Origin: Betaproteobacteria bacterium
GTDB taxonomy: Bacteria; Pseudomonadota; Gammaproteobacteria; Burkholderiales; Burkholderiaceae_C
Assembly: GCA_016868355.1 (NCBI GenBank)
Contig: VGHB01000002.1
Span: 124,001 to 188,000, forward strand
DNA: 64,000 nt
Reading direction: 5' to 3'
Part shown: positions 37,369 through 46,823 of the stretch, piece by piece
How positions within the stretch are numbered: the first letter of the stretch is position 1
Layout of the letters: every line of letters begins with the position of its first letter
Notes under the pieces: generated by a model
Database searches by the model: none
What the model was told of the DNA's origin: nothing
The model's input: the letters and a program-made list of their open reading frames with translations, nothing else
Program-made: the position numbers and the translations under genes

Positions 37369-38130
37369 ATGTTCTTGGCCATGGCCCGACTGCTGCGCGC
37401 GGTGCTGCACGGCCTGCACGGCATCGGCATCGTACTTTTGCGCTTTCCGCAGTTGGACCAAGCGGGGCGGTACGCTCGCATTCAATGGTGGTCGGCCGGC
37501 ATGTTGCGTTGCCTGGGGATGGGCCTGGAAGTTCAGGGGCAGTTTCGGCCGGGCGGTACGCTGATCGTGGCCAACCACATCTCCTGGATCGACATCATGG
37601 CCATCCATGCCGTGTGTCCACGCGCGCGCTTCGTGTCTAAGGCGGATGTGCAAGATTGGCCCTTGGTCAACCGTTTGGTGGACTGCGCCGGCACCCTGTA
37701 TGTACGCCGCGAACAGCGGCGCGACGCCATGCGAGTGATGCACGAGATGGCACAGGCGTTGAAGGACGGGCACTGCGTGGCGGTGTTCCCCGAAGGCACC
37801 ACGGGTAACGGGCACGCCCTGCTGCCCTTTCATGCCAACCTGCTGCAGTCGGCCGTTGCGGTGCAAGCGCCGGTACAGCCGGTGGCCTTGCGCTACCGCG
37901 ACCATGATCACGCCATCAGCCCCTCGGTGGAGTTCCTGGGTGAAACCACCTTGACGCAAAGCTTATGGCGGATTGCCCGTGGCCGTGGCTTGGTGGTGAC
38001 GGTGACGGCCTTGAAGGCCCGCGGAAGTGCCCACGTCGACCGGCGGTCCCTGGCCGAGACGCTGCGTGGAGACCTGGCCGTGGCCTTGGGCGAGGCTCCA
38101 GCGGCGCCCACCGAAGGCGGCGATGCCTAG
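37369..38130 (+). CDS. 1-acyl-sn-glycerol-3-phosphate acyltransferase (PlsC family)
   Basis: PlsC-type enzymes add the second acyl chain to lysophosphatidic acid at the inner membrane. The 253-residue protein has the NHxxxxD catalytic motif as NHISWID at about 67-73 and the substrate-binding FPEGTTGNG. The N-terminus is amphipathic rather than a clear membrane helix. Some homologues acylate ornithine lipids or hopanoids, so the exact acceptor is open. It follows the dihydroorotase-like gene after 24 bases. Confidence 0.88.
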   Translation: MFLAMARLLRAVLHGLHGIGIVLLRFPQLDQAGRYARIQWWSAGMLRCLGMGLEVQGQFRPGGTLIVANHISWIDIMAIHAVCPRARFVSKADVQDWPLVNRLVDCAGTLYVRREQRRDAMRVMHEMAQALKDGHCVAVFPEGTTGNGHALLPFHANLLQSAVAVQAPVQPVALRYRDHDHAISPSVEFLGETTLTQSLWRIARGRGLVVTVTALKARGSAHVDRRSLAETLRGDLAVALGEAPAAPTEGGDA

Positions 38131-38140
38131 AATCTCGGCG

Positions 38141-38173
38141 GTAGCTTGCCCGATAGCCTAAGGAGCTACTTTT
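38141..38173 (+). terminator. possible weak terminator or leader hairpin before argB
   Basis: GTAGCT (38141-38146) and AGCTAC (38164-38169) can pair around a 17-base loop and are followed by four T. The stem is short and the loop long, so termination would be weak. The element lies 45 bases before argB and just after plsC, so it could end the pyr cluster or act in the argB leader. TAGAAT at 38128-38133 is a possible -10 that overlaps the plsC stop. Confidence 0.3.
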
Positions 38174-38218
38174 GAGTCATCGTCTGAGCGCCGCTTTTGA
38201 ACCTGCACTGCCCACTTC

Positions 38219-39112
38219 ATGAACACTCCAACCTCCACGCTTGAGCCTCGTGACAAAGCAGAAATCCTCGCTCAGGCGCTGCCGTACATCCGCCGCTACC
38301 ACGGTAAAACGATGGTGATTAAGTACGGTGGTAATGCGATGACCGACCCGGCATTACAAAAGGCCTTTGCCGAGGACGTGGTGTTGCTCAAGTTGGTGGG
38401 CATCAATCCGATCGTGGTGCACGGCGGCGGCCCGCAGATCGACGAAGCCCTCAACCGCCTGGGCAAAAAGGGCACCTTTATCCACGGTATGCGGGTCACC
38501 GACGAGGAAACCATGGAAGTGGTGGAGTGGGTTCTGGCTGGTGAGGTTCAGCAGGACATCGTGGGATTGATCAATGCCGCAGGCGGCAAGGCGGTGGGCC
38601 TGACCGGGCGGGATGGCGGCCTCATCCGGGCGCGCAAGCTTCGTCTGATGGACAAAGACGATCCAAGCAAGGAACACGATATCGGGTTGGTAGGGGCCAT
38701 TGACTCCATCGACCCGAATGTGGTGCAGGCCCTGCAGGATGATGCCTTCATCCCGGTGGTCAGCCCGATCGGCTTTGGTATGCAAAATGAAAGCTACAAC
38801 ATCAATGCCGACCTGGTGGCCAGCAAGCTGGCCGAGGTGCTCAAGGCTGAAAAGTTGCTGATGCTGACCAACATCAGGGGTGTGTTGGACAAGGAAGGCC
38901 AACTGTTGACCGAGCTGACCGCACGCCGGATTGATGAGTTGGTCGAAGATGGGACCATCAATGGGGGCATGTTGCCCAAGATTGCGGGGGCCATCGAGGC
39001 AGCCAAGTGCGGCGTGAATGCGGTGCACATCGTGGACGGGCGCGTGCCCCATGTGCTGTTACTGGAAATCCTGACCGATCAGGCCTTCGGCACCATGATC
39101 CGTTCACACTGA
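38219..39112 (+). CDS. argB: acetylglutamate kinase
   Basis: ArgB phosphorylates N-acetylglutamate in arginine synthesis. The 297-residue protein has VIKYGGNAM near residue 40, [16 protein letters not shown], the [10 protein letters not shown] block, [13 protein letters not shown], and [25 protein letters not shown]-type end (GGMLPKI). The N-terminal extension of about 20 residues before [10 protein letters not shown] is typical of arginine-inhibited hexameric forms. argJ, acting one step earlier or in recycling, is also in this window (59668). The downstream nucleotidase follows after 9 bases. Confidence 0.98.
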   Translation: MNTPTSTLEPRDKAEILAQALPYIRRYHGKTMVIKYGGNAMTDPALQKAFAEDVVLLKLVGINPIVVHGGGPQIDEALNRLGKKGTFIHGMRVTDEETMEVVEWVLAGEVQQDIVGLINAAGGKAVGLTGRDGGLIRARKLRLMDKDDPSKEHDIGLVGAIDSIDPNVVQALQDDAFIPVVSPIGFGMQNESYNINADLVASKLAEVLKAEKLLMLTNIRGVLDKEGQLLTELTARRIDELVEDGTINGGMLPKIAGAIEAAKCGVNAVHIVDGRVPHVLLLEILTDQAFGTMIRSH

Positions 39113-39121
39113 TCGCGCACC

Positions 39122-39835
39122 ATGGCTTGGCCTGCCGCTGGTGCGCGCACCGTGTGGTTTTTTGATTTGGACAACACCTTGCACGATGCCGGCTCGGGAG
39201 TGTTTACCCTAATGAATGCGGCCATGACCGACTACATCCGCGAGCATTTGGGCCTGCCTGCCGCTCAGGCTGACGCCTTACGGGTTCAGTACTGGCAGCG
39301 CTATGGCTCTACCCTCTTGGGTCTGATGCGCCACCACCGGGTTGCGGCGGCCCACTTTCTGCGCGAAACCCATCGATTCCCCGACCTGGAGCAGCGGGTG
39401 CGAGGCCATGCGCACGACCTGCACCGCTTGCGCCGCCTGCCGGGGCGCAAGATTTTGCTGACAAATGCCCCGGCCCACTACGCCCGCCGGGTCCTCAGCG
39501 CCTTGGGCATCTCAGACTGTTTCGACGCCGTCATCCCAATTGAGCAGATGACCGTGTTTGGCCAGCTGAGGCCCAAGCCTGATCGGCGTCTGTTTCGCAC
39601 CTTGTCGGTTGGGCTGAAGGTGACGCCTCGCCGCTGCGTGCTGGTCGAGGACACCTTGGAACACCAGAAGGCCGCCAGGGCCGAAGGATGGCGCACCGTC
39701 TGGATGCAGCGCTGGATGCGTGCCGGCGTTCGTGGTGCCGCCGCTTCCCCTGGACGACCCGGGGCCAAGACCCGCATCTGTTGGCGCCGCCCCGCCTATG
39801 TGGATCGCCGGCTCAGCAGCTTGGTAGCCCTGTGA
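39122..39835 (+). CDS. pyrimidine 5'-nucleotidase (HAD family)
   Basis: The 237-residue protein is a haloacid-dehalogenase-type phosphatase of the SDT1/pyrimidine 5'-nucleotidase group. Motif I is WFFDLDNTLHDAG with the nucleophile Asp, motif II is ILLTNAP, the motif III Lys is in LRPKPDRRLF, and motif IV is VLVEDTLEHQKAA. It would release nucleosides from UMP or CMP. The placement argB-nucleotidase-slmA is one I recall from Comamonadaceae. Confidence 0.9.
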   Translation: MAWPAAGARTVWFFDLDNTLHDAGSGVFTLMNAAMTDYIREHLGLPAAQADALRVQYWQRYGSTLLGLMRHHRVAAAHFLRETHRFPDLEQRVRGHAHDLHRLRRLPGRKILLTNAPAHYARRVLSALGISDCFDAVIPIEQMTVFGQLRPKPDRRLFRTLSVGLKVTPRRCVLVEDTLEHQKAARAEGWRTVWMQRWMRAGVRGAAASPGRPGAKTRICWRRPAYVDRRLSSLVAL

Positions 39836-39883
39836 CAGAATCAGCGCCAAGGTGTACACCACCGTCCACCGCTTGTCTTTGCC

Positions 39884-40546
39884 ATGATGCCTCAGCCTGC
39901 CAGCCCGCTCCCCACCGCTTTAGCGGCGCCAGACGACACCGCTGAGGCGGTATCGGGCTCAGGCCGCAAGCGTCCACGCCCTGGCGAGCGACGCATCCAG
40001 ATCCTCCAGACCTTGGCCTCCATGCTCGAGCGGCCGGATGCCGACCGCATCACCACGGCGGCCTTGGCTGCACGGTTGGAAGTGAGCGAAGCGGCCTTGT
40101 ATCGCCACTTCGCCAGCAAGGCACAGATGTTCGAAGGGTTGATTGAATTCATCGAATCCAGCCTCTTCACCCTGTTTAACCAAATCACCCAGGGCACCGG
40201 CGATGGCCGTGATCACGCCCGGCGCATCGTCTTCGTGCTGTTGCAGTTTGCCGAGCGTAACCCTGGCATGACCCGCGTGATGGTGGGCGACGCCTTGATC
40301 CTCGAACACGAACGGCTGTCGGCCCGGATGGTGCAACTGTTTGACCGGGTCGAGTCTCAACTCAAGCAGTGTTTGCGGGAGGCAGGCGATGCTTCTGGCT
40401 CGACCACGGCCACGGTGGATGCCCAGGTACGGGCCGCAGCGTTGACGGCTCTGGCGCTCGGTCGGCTGCAGCGCTTTGCTCGATCGGGTTTTAAGCGCAG
40501 CCCCACTGAACACGCCGAGGCCACCCTGGCCCTCATGACTGCGTAG
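39884..40546 (+). CDS. slmA: nucleoid occlusion factor SlmA
   Basis: SlmA is a TetR-family DNA-binding protein that blocks FtsZ assembly over the nucleoid. The 220-residue product has a 30-residue disordered head, then a TetR helix-turn-helix (RITTAALAARLEVSEAALYRHFASKAQMFEGLIEFIE-type, with AALAARLEVSEAALYRHF at about 62-79) and an all-helical ligand-like domain (RNPGMTRVMVGDALILEHERL). The FASKAQMFEGLI block is characteristic. The stop shares one base with the GTG of the next gene. Confidence 0.93.
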   Translation: MMPQPASPLPTALAAPDDTAEAVSGSGRKRPRPGERRIQILQTLASMLERPDADRITTAALAARLEVSEAALYRHFASKAQMFEGLIEFIESSLFTLFNQITQGTGDGRDHARRIVFVLLQFAERNPGMTRVMVGDALILEHERLSARMVQLFDRVESQLKQCLREAGDASGSTTATVDAQVRAAALTALALGRLQRFARSGFKRSPTEHAEATLALMTA

Positions 40547-41238
40547 TGCAGCGCGTGGCGCAAGCGGTGGAAGCCGGACCGGCCCTCTTCAGGGGCCCGC
40601 AGGGCAGCACCTTGGAACTATGGCCGCAGCGAGCGGCCTTTGATCCCGACCTCAGCTTGCTGCTGGTTGCCGATGCCCACTTCGGTAAGGGTCACACTTT
40701 TCGTCGTCACGGCCTGCCCGTTCCTGCGGCCAGCGAAGCGGCCATGGTGCAGCGCCTGGATGCAGTGCTGCGTGCCACGAATGCACACGAACTCGTGTTT
40801 TTGGGCGATTTGCTGCACGGCCCTTGGTCACAGGAACCTCAGGCTCTGAAGGCACTGGCGCAGTGGCGCGCCCGCCACCCCAGTCTGGACGTGCATCTGG
40901 TGCGTGGCAACCATGACCAACACGCGGGAGACCCTCCAGCGGACTTGGGTATCGAGGTGCATGCGGGCCCGCTTCGGCGCGGCCACTGGGCCTTGGTTCA
41001 CGAACCCGAGGTGGTGGCTGGCGCATATGCCCTGGCGGGTCACTTGCACCCGGGCGTGAAGTTACGTGAAGCTGCTGGGCTGAGCCTGCGGCTACCCTGT
41101 TTTCGCATGACCCCGGCGTATGGGGTCCTGCCGGCCTTCGGGGCATTCACCGGCTTGCACATACCGGCCGCTATGGGAGACGATCGGGTGTACGCGATCG
41201 TGGAAGCCTCGGGCGTGGTTGTGCCGCTGCAGCCCTAG
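40546..41238 (+). CDS. pdeM: ligase-associated DNA damage response endonuclease PdeM
   Basis: The 230-residue protein is a calcineurin-like metallophosphoesterase: [29 protein letters not shown], and GHLHPGVKL supply the metal ligands. The spacing and the [24 protein letters not shown]-type opening match the PdeM group, named for co-occurrence with an archaeal-type ATP-dependent DNA ligase. That ligase set is not in the window, so the pathway link is inferred. The GTG start overlaps the slmA stop by one base, so expression is coupled. Confidence 0.85.
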   Translation: MQRVAQAVEAGPALFRGPQGSTLELWPQRAAFDPDLSLLLVADAHFGKGHTFRRHGLPVPAASEAAMVQRLDAVLRATNAHELVFLGDLLHGPWSQEPQALKALAQWRARHPSLDVHLVRGNHDQHAGDPPADLGIEVHAGPLRRGHWALVHEPEVVAGAYALAGHLHPGVKLREAAGLSLRLPCFRMTPAYGVLPAFGAFTGLHIPAAMGDDRVYAIVEASGVVVPLQP

Positions 41239-41306
41239 CCCTGCTGCCTTGCTACGCTGACCCACTTGCACGGCCTGCAAGGGCTACCTGCTCCGCACCC
41301 AACACC

Positions 41307-42629
41307 ATGAAACCGCAAGGCGCCGCCAGCGAACACCGCCCCAACGAGTTACACCTGCAGTCGCACATGCTGGCGCGCCGAACGATCGCCCTGGTACTGG
41401 CTGGCGGGCGCGGCTCACGGCTCAAGCAACTCACCGACAGCCGGGCCAAGCCGGCGGTGTACTTCGGCGGCAAGTTCCGCATCGTGGACTTCGCCTTGTC
41501 CAACTGCGTCAATTCCGGCATTCGGCGCATCGGCGTGGTCACACAGTACAAGTCCCATTCGCTGCTGCGGCACCTGCAGCGGGGCTGGTCCTTCCTGCGG
41601 GCTGAACTCAACGAGATGGTGGACCTCATGCCTGCGCAGCAGCGTGTTGACGAGGAGCATTGGTATCGGGGTACAGCCGATGCCGTGTATCAAAACCTCG
41701 ATATCGTGCGCAGTGCCAACCCCTCGTATGTCGCGGTTCTGGCGGGTGATCACATCTACAAGATGGATTACTCGGTGATGCTGCGCGACCATGTGGCCAG
41801 CGGCAAGCCCTGCACCGTGGGCTGTATTGAAGTGCCGCGCAAGGAAGCCAATGCTTTTGGGGTGATGGCCATTGACGATCAACGCGTGATCACCGCCTTT
41901 GTGGAAAAGCCCCGGGACCCGCCGCCCATGCCCGGCCGAGCCGACACCTCGCTGTGCAGCATGGGAATCTACATCTTTGATGCCGAGTACCTCTACCGCC
42001 TGCTCGACGAAGACTTGTCCGATCCCAGGTCTGAGCACGACTTCGGTAAGAACGTGATTCCCAAGGTGGTGTCTGAAGGGCGTGCGCTGGCCCATCCCTT
42101 TTCGATGTCTTGCATCACCAATGGCGACCTGTACTACTGGCGTGACGTGGGTACCATCGATGCGTTTTGGTCAGCCAATCTGGACCTGGCCTCAATCACG
42201 CCTGAACTGGACATATACGACACCAACTGGCCGATTTGGACTTCGCAGCGCCAGTTGCCCCCGGCCAAATTCATCCCAGATCGCACCGGCATGCACGGCA
42301 TGACAGTCAACACCATGGTCAGCGGGGGCTGCATTGTCAGCGGCTCGCATGTCTCGAATTCGGTGCTGTTTTCTGAGGTGCGGGTGCATTCCTTTTGCTT
42401 CATCGACCAAGCCGTTATCCTGCCTGGCGTCACAGTGGGTTCGCGTTCGCGGCTGAAGAAGGTGGTGATCGACCGCGGCTGTCGAATCCCAGATGGCATG
42501 GTCATCGGTGAAGACCCGCAGGTCGATGCCCAGCGCTTTGAGCGTACTGAAAACGGTGTGGTGCTGGTGACCCGCGGCATGCTGGAGAAGTTGCAGGCCA
42601 AGCAAGACCCCCTCAAGGACAACGCCTGA
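41307..42629 (+). CDS. glgC: glucose-1-phosphate adenylyltransferase
   Basis: GlgC makes ADP-glucose, the committed step to glycogen. The 440-residue protein has [25 protein letters not shown]-type N-terminal pyrophosphorylase motif ([11 protein letters not shown]), [16 protein letters not shown], the substrate-site SMGIYIFD, and a C-terminal left-handed beta-helix. A small hairpin, CTTGCA-CGGCC-TGCAAG at 41265-41281, lies in the 68-base upstream gap. glgA follows after 7 bases; the branching enzyme and phosphorylase are not here. Confidence 0.97.
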   Translation: MKPQGAASEHRPNELHLQSHMLARRTIALVLAGGRGSRLKQLTDSRAKPAVYFGGKFRIVDFALSNCVNSGIRRIGVVTQYKSHSLLRHLQRGWSFLRAELNEMVDLMPAQQRVDEEHWYRGTADAVYQNLDIVRSANPSYVAVLAGDHIYKMDYSVMLRDHVASGKPCTVGCIEVPRKEANAFGVMAIDDQRVITAFVEKPRDPPPMPGRADTSLCSMGIYIFDAEYLYRLLDEDLSDPRSEHDFGKNVIPKVVSEGRALAHPFSMSCITNGDLYYWRDVGTIDAFWSANLDLASITPELDIYDTNWPIWTSQRQLPPAKFIPDRTGMHGMTVNTMVSGGCIVSGSHVSNSVLFSEVRVHSFCFIDQAVILPGVTVGSRSRLKKVVIDRGCRIPDGMVIGEDPQVDAQRFERTENGVVLVTRGMLEKLQAKQDPLKDNA

Positions 42630-42636
42630 GGATGGG

Positions 42637-44109
42637 ATGAGGGTACTGCAGGCGGCCGCCGAGGCCGTTCCACTGGTCAAGACGGGTGGCCTGGCCGATG
42701 TGGTGGGCGCCCTGCCCGACGCCTTGGCGCGCGCCGGCGTGACCAGCCGCCTGCTGCTGCCCGGTTTCGCAGCGGTTCGAGCAGCGCTCAAGTCCCCACG
42801 AACGGTGACCACCCTGCCGTGTCCCTGGGGCGGTGTGCCGCCGCTCTTGGTCACCGGGCGGTTGGAACCGTTTGGTGATGCCCTGGCCTATGTGGTGGTG
42901 TCACCTAAGCTCTTTGAACGCCCGGGTGGGCCCTACAGCGACGCCAGCGGTGCAGCCTGGGCCGACAACCATCGACGCTTTGCGCCCTTGGCCTGGGCAG
43001 CGCGGGCCCTGGCCCGCGGAGCCGATTCCCGTTGGCAGCCCAATGTGGTTCATGCCCACGATTGGCATGCTGGGCTGGCGCCGGCCGCTTTGGCGTACGC
43101 GGGGCTGTCGGCAGCCAGTGTCATGACCATCCATAACCTGGCCCACCAGGGCTTGTTCCCGGCACAGACCTTTCTGGACTTGGACCTGCCTGCAACTGCC
43201 TGGGGCGTGGAGGGCGTGGAATATTGGGGACAGGTTTCCTTCATGAAAGCGGGCCTTCAGCATGCCCAGGCGATCAGCACCGTCAGCCCCCGCTATGCGC
43301 AGGAAGTTCAAGACTCAGCCCTGGGCTGCGGGCTTGATGGCGTGTTGCGCGCGCACCCTGGCGGTGTGGCCGGCATCCTCAATGGTGTGGACTATGGTGT
43401 GTGGCACCCGCGCGCAGACCCTTACCTGGTTCAGCGCTTTGATGCGGCAGACCTGCGGGGCAAGGCGGCGTGCAAGGCCGCGTTGCAGCGTGGGCAGGGC
43501 CTTCACGTCGATGAGCGGGCACTTCTGATGGCCGTGGTGAGCCGGCTGACCAGCCAGAAGGGCCTGGACCTGTTGTTGCAGGTGTTGCCGCAGGCGCTGG
43601 CCCACGGCGGTCAATTGGTGGTGCTGGGACAGGGCGATGCCGATCTGGAGGAGGGCTTTGCTGCAGCCGCCCGGGCCCATCCCGGTCAGGTGGCCTTGCT
43701 GCGGGCCCACGATGAGGCCTTGGCTCACCAAATCTTTGCTGCGGCCGACATGGTGGTGGTGCCATCGCGATTCGAGCCTTGTGGCCTGACGCAACTCTAT
43801 GCCATGGCCTATGGAGCCTTACCCCTGGTGCACCACGTGGGCGGCTTGGCCGACACCGTGGTGGATGCCACGCTCGAAGCCCTCGAGGACGATCAGGCCA
43901 GCGGCCTGGCTTTTCACCGCTTCGATCCCATATCGCTGGAGGCCGCGCTGCGCCGCGCACAACTGCTGTGGTCGCGCCCCGCACACTGGTCGCGTGTGCA
44001 ACAACGCGCCATGGCCCAGCGGTTCGACTGGGACCGCGCTGCTACCGAGTATGTGGCCTTGTACAGGCAGGCCGTGGCACGCCGCAGCGCGCTGGCTACA
44101 CTGGCCTGA
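42637..44109 (+). CDS. glgA: glycogen synthase (ADP-glucose type)
   Basis: GlgA extends alpha-1,4-glucan chains from ADP-glucose. The 490-residue GT5 protein opens with VLQAAAEAVPLVKTGGLADVVGALP, where KTGGLADV binds ADP-glucose. Later blocks are VVHAHDWHAGL, VSRLTSQKGLDLL and SRFEPCGLTQLYAMAYGALPLV. It is co-transcribed with glgC. Its TGA stop overlaps the ATG of the following ATPase gene. Confidence 0.97.
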   Translation: MRVLQAAAEAVPLVKTGGLADVVGALPDALARAGVTSRLLLPGFAAVRAALKSPRTVTTLPCPWGGVPPLLVTGRLEPFGDALAYVVVSPKLFERPGGPYSDASGAAWADNHRRFAPLAWAARALARGADSRWQPNVVHAHDWHAGLAPAALAYAGLSAASVMTIHNLAHQGLFPAQTFLDLDLPATAWGVEGVEYWGQVSFMKAGLQHAQAISTVSPRYAQEVQDSALGCGLDGVLRAHPGGVAGILNGVDYGVWHPRADPYLVQRFDAADLRGKAACKAALQRGQGLHVDERALLMAVVSRLTSQKGLDLLLQVLPQALAHGGQLVVLGQGDADLEEGFAAAARAHPGQVALLRAHDEALAHQIFAAADMVVVPSRFEPCGLTQLYAMAYGALPLVHHVGGLADTVVDATLEALEDDQASGLAFHRFDPISLEAALRRAQLLWSRPAHWSRVQQRAMAQRFDWDRAATEYVALYRQAVARRSALATLA

Positions 44110-45044
44110 TGGCTGACTCCCCCGAACTGCAGCGCCTGCTGCAGCGTGCCCATACACTGGTTGATCGCTTGGAAGACTTGATGCCACAGGCGGCTGCGGC
44201 GCCTGACTTCGGGGCCAGCGTGGCCTTTCGTTGGCGGCGCCGAAACGCCTCAGGCCTGCTGCAACCGGTGCGGCAGGTGGCCTGCATTGCGCTGTCCGAT
44301 CTGAAGGAGGTCGACGGCCAAAAGGAACGGCTGGTGCGCAACACCGAGCAATTCGTACAGGGGCGGCCGGCCAATAATGTGCTGCTGACTGGTGCTCGCG
44401 GTACCGGCAAGAGCTCACTGATCAAGGCGTGCTTGCAGGCTTATGCGGCCCAAGGCCTGCGCCTGATCGAAGTGGACAAGGCTGACTTGACCGACTTGCC
44501 GGACATTGCCGATCTGATCGCCGGCCGGCCTGAACGCTTCATTATCTTTTGCGACGACCTGTCCTTTGACGAAGGCGAGCATGGCTACAAGGCGCTCAAG
44601 TCGGTGCTGGACGGCACCATCTCAGCAGCGGCCGATAACCTATTGGTGTATGCCACCAGCAACCGCCGCCACCTGCTGCCCGAGTACAAAAAGGACAACC
44701 TGAGCTACACCCACACCGAGGACGGTGAGGTTCACCCGGGTGAGGTCATCGAAGAGAAGATTTCCTTGTCCGAGCGCTTCGGCCTGTGGCTGAGCTTCTA
44801 CCCCTTTAGCCAGGCCGAATACCTGGCGATCGTGGCGCAATGGCTGCGTCACTTTGCTTGTGATGAAGCAGCTGTCGCCGCTGCGCGCCAACCCTCCCTG
44901 GTCTGGGCACTGGAGCGGGGTTCGCGCAGCGGGCGGGCGGCCTGGCAATTTGCGCGCGACTGGGCGGGCCGCGACCACGCAGGCGACACGGCTGCACAGG
45001 TGTCCTCAGATGCACCGGCCCCAGAAGGCCTGGACCGCGTGTGA
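44109..45044 (+). CDS. DUF815-family ATP-binding protein
   Basis: The 311-residue protein is an AAA-like ATPase of the DUF815 family: Walker A LLTGARGTGKSS at about 95-106, Walker B FIIFCDDLSFD, and YATSNRRHLLPE as the sensor-1 region. The segment EEKISLSERFGLWLSFYPFSQ is characteristic. Function is unknown. The ATG at 44109 overlaps the glgA stop (TGATG). In related genomes I recall this gene next to argJ and a NUDIX gene; here argJ lies 15 kb away, which hints at rearrangement. Confidence 0.88.
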   Translation: MADSPELQRLLQRAHTLVDRLEDLMPQAAAAPDFGASVAFRWRRRNASGLLQPVRQVACIALSDLKEVDGQKERLVRNTEQFVQGRPANNVLLTGARGTGKSSLIKACLQAYAAQGLRLIEVDKADLTDLPDIADLIAGRPERFIIFCDDLSFDEGEHGYKALKSVLDGTISAAADNLLVYATSNRRHLLPEYKKDNLSYTHTEDGEVHPGEVIEEKISLSERFGLWLSFYPFSQAEYLAIVAQWLRHFACDEAAVAAARQPSLVWALERGSRSGRAAWQFARDWAGRDHAGDTAAQVSSDAPAPEGLDRV

Positions 45045-45047
45045 ACG

Positions 45048-45998
45048 TTGGTGGGGGATGCTCTGAGCTCAGCCTTGCCTGAATCCACGCCGGTCACCGT
45101 GGTTGACGGCGCACAGCGCAGCGAGCAAGCTGCGGCGATCGATGTGGCCGTGGGCATCTTGGTTCGGCGTGATGAACGTGGCCAGGAGTGTGCCTTCTTG
45201 CTGACCAGCCGGCCTGCAGGCAAGGTGTACGAGGGCTACTGGGAGTACCCCGGCGGGAAGTTTGAGCCCGGGGAAACGGTGCAACAGGCCCTTAGTCGCG
45301 AGTTGCATGAGGAGCTGGGCATCCAGATTGGTCTGGTCTATCCCTGGCAGCAGGAAGTGTTCGACTATCCGCATGCTCGGGTGCGCTTGCACTTTTGTAA
45401 GGTCTACGAGTGGCAGGGCGGCTTTGACATGCGAGAGGGCCAGGAGATGGCCTGGTGCGGCCTGCCGGTGGCCGTAGGCCCTGTGCTGCCAGGAACCCTT
45501 CCGGTCCTGGCTTGTTTTGCCCGCGACTGGGGATACGACGGCCCTTTGACTGCCCCAGCCTCAAGCCGACGCAAGGCGGAGGCTGTCAGCCGACACTACA
45601 CTAGCTCCATGAGTTGGCTGGACGATATCAAGTGGAACGCCGATGGCCTTGTGCCTGCGATTGCACAGGAGGCCGCCACTGGCGATGTCCTGATGATGGC
45701 CTGGATGAATCGGCAGGCGCTGGAGCTGACCGTTGAGAAGGGTCAGGCGGTGTATTGGAGCCGGTCACGAGGCCGCCTGTGGCACAAGGGCGAGGAAAGT
45801 GGCCATGTGCAGCAGGTTCAGGAGCTGCGACTGGACTGCGACGGGGATGTCCTGTTGTTGAAGGTCACTCAACTGGGGCATGATCCGGGGATCGCTTGCC
45901 ACACCGGGCGCCACAGTTGCTTTTACAGCGTGTTGCGCCAAGGGCGATGGGAGCCGGTTGAGCCTGTGCTGCAGGACCCCGAGTCGATCTATCGCTGA
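45048..45998 (+). CDS. NUDIX hydrolase fused in frame to phosphoribosyl-AMP cyclohydrolase
   Basis: One uninterrupted ORF of up to 316 residues holds two domains. Residues about 28-160 are a MutT-like NUDIX hydrolase with a complete NUDIX box ([22 protein letters not shown]). Residues 188-316 are a full HisI, which opens the purine ring of phosphoribosyl-AMP in histidine synthesis: [44 protein letters not shown]-type motif ([10 protein letters not shown]), and zinc ligands in LDCDGD and ACHTGRHSC. No stop separates them. HisI could also be made alone from the ATG at 45609, which has TACACT six bases upstream. The fusion's own start is unclear (TTG 45048 or GTG 45051). hisE follows. Confidence 0.9.
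   Translation: MVGDALSSALPESTPVTVVDGAQRSEQAAAIDVAVGILVRRDERGQECAFLLTSRPAGKVYEGYWEYPGGKFEPGETVQQALSRELHEELGIQIGLVYPWQQEVFDYPHARVRLHFCKVYEWQGGFDMREGQEMAWCGLPVAVGPVLPGTLPVLACFARDWGYDGPLTAPASSRRKAEAVSRHYTSSMSWLDDIKWNADGLVPAIAQEAATGDVLMMAWMNRQALELTVEKGQAVYWSRSRGRLWHKGEESGHVQQVQELRLDCDGDVLLLKVTQLGHDPGIACHTGRHSCFYSVLRQGRWEPVEPVLQDPESIYR
45597..45602 (+). promoter_or_regulatory. candidate internal -10 before the HisI domain
   Basis: TACACT (four of six to the -10 consensus) ends exactly six bases before the ATG at 45609 that would start a stand-alone HisI. There is no Shine-Dalgarno sequence before that ATG. If used, it would give a leaderless hisI-hisE message. Confidence 0.3.
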
Positions 45999-46051
45999 GG
46001 CCAGCCCCGCGCGCCCGCCGACCCGTCATACCCTGCACGCTTCCCTTGCCC

Positions 46052-46432
46052 ATGAACCAAGCCCGCACAGCCCCCGGCGCCACGCCCGCGTCCCAGGACG
46101 TGCTGGAGCGCTTAGCCGATGTGATCGACCAGCGCCGCAAGGGCGACCCCGATAAAAGCTATGTGGCGCGCCTGTTTCACAAGGGGCCTGATGCCATCCT
46201 CAAGAAGGTAGGAGAAGAGGCCACTGAGACGGTGATGGCGGGCAAGGACGGCAACCGCGCGCAGATCGTGTACGAAGTGGCCGACCTGTGGTTCCACAGC
46301 CTGATTGCCTTGGCTCAGTTTGGCTTGCGCCCAGCCGATGTACTGGCAGAACTCACACGCCGAGAGGGGCTTTCAGGTCTGGAAGAATTTGCCGCTCGAA
46401 AAGCCCAGCAACGCCAACAGGATGAGTCGTGA
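46052..46432 (+). CDS. hisE: phosphoribosyl-ATP diphosphatase
   Basis: HisE hydrolyses phosphoribosyl-ATP to phosphoribosyl-AMP, the substrate of HisI. The 126-residue protein is all-helical with the MazG-like metal motif [16 protein letters not shown] and [14 protein letters not shown]. The ATG at 46052 is preferred to an in-frame TTG six bases earlier. It follows the HisI domain directly, and its stop overlaps the GTG of the HIT gene. The other his genes are not in the window. Confidence 0.96.
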   Translation: MNQARTAPGATPASQDVLERLADVIDQRRKGDPDKSYVARLFHKGPDAILKKVGEEATETVMAGKDGNRAQIVYEVADLWFHSLIALAQFGLRPADVLAELTRREGLSGLEEFAARKAQQRQQDES

Positions 46433-46776
46433 GCGCTGACCCTAACTGCGTCTTCTGCCGCATCGTGGCCGGACAAATTCCGGCCCGCAAGGTGCATGAA
46501 GATGAGCACATGCTGGCCTTCCATGACATCAACCCCTGGGCGCCGGTGCACATTCTGCTAATTCCGAAACTGCATATCGTTTCCATGGCCGATATTCGAG
46601 TGGAACATGCTGGCCTGATCGGCCACATGATGGCTCAGTCGCCCCGACTGATGCGTGAGTTGGGCGTGAGCAATGGTTTTCGCCATGTCATCAACACGGG
46701 CGAAGATGGTCGCCAGGAGGTCCTGCACCTTCATATTCACCTGATGGGGGGCGCAAGACCCTGGGCCAAGGGCTGA
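46429..46776 (+). CDS. histidine triad (HIT) nucleotide-binding protein
   Basis: The 115-residue HINT-type protein has [20 protein letters not shown] at the start and the histidine triad HLHIHLMGG at about 101-109. HINT proteins hydrolyse nucleoside phosphoramidates such as aminoacyl-AMP adducts. Its GTG start overlaps the hisE stop. The hisI-hisE-HIT-tatABC order is one I recall from many betaproteobacteria. Confidence 0.95.
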   Translation: MSADPNCVFCRIVAGQIPARKVHEDEHMLAFHDINPWAPVHILLIPKLHIVSMADIRVEHAGLIGHMMAQSPRLMRELGVSNGFRHVINTGEDGRQEVLHLHIHLMGGARPWAKG

Positions 46777-46823
46777 GCAGCGCCGCACCCTAGAATCACT
46801 TCCGTTCTCAAGGAGCAAGGTAT

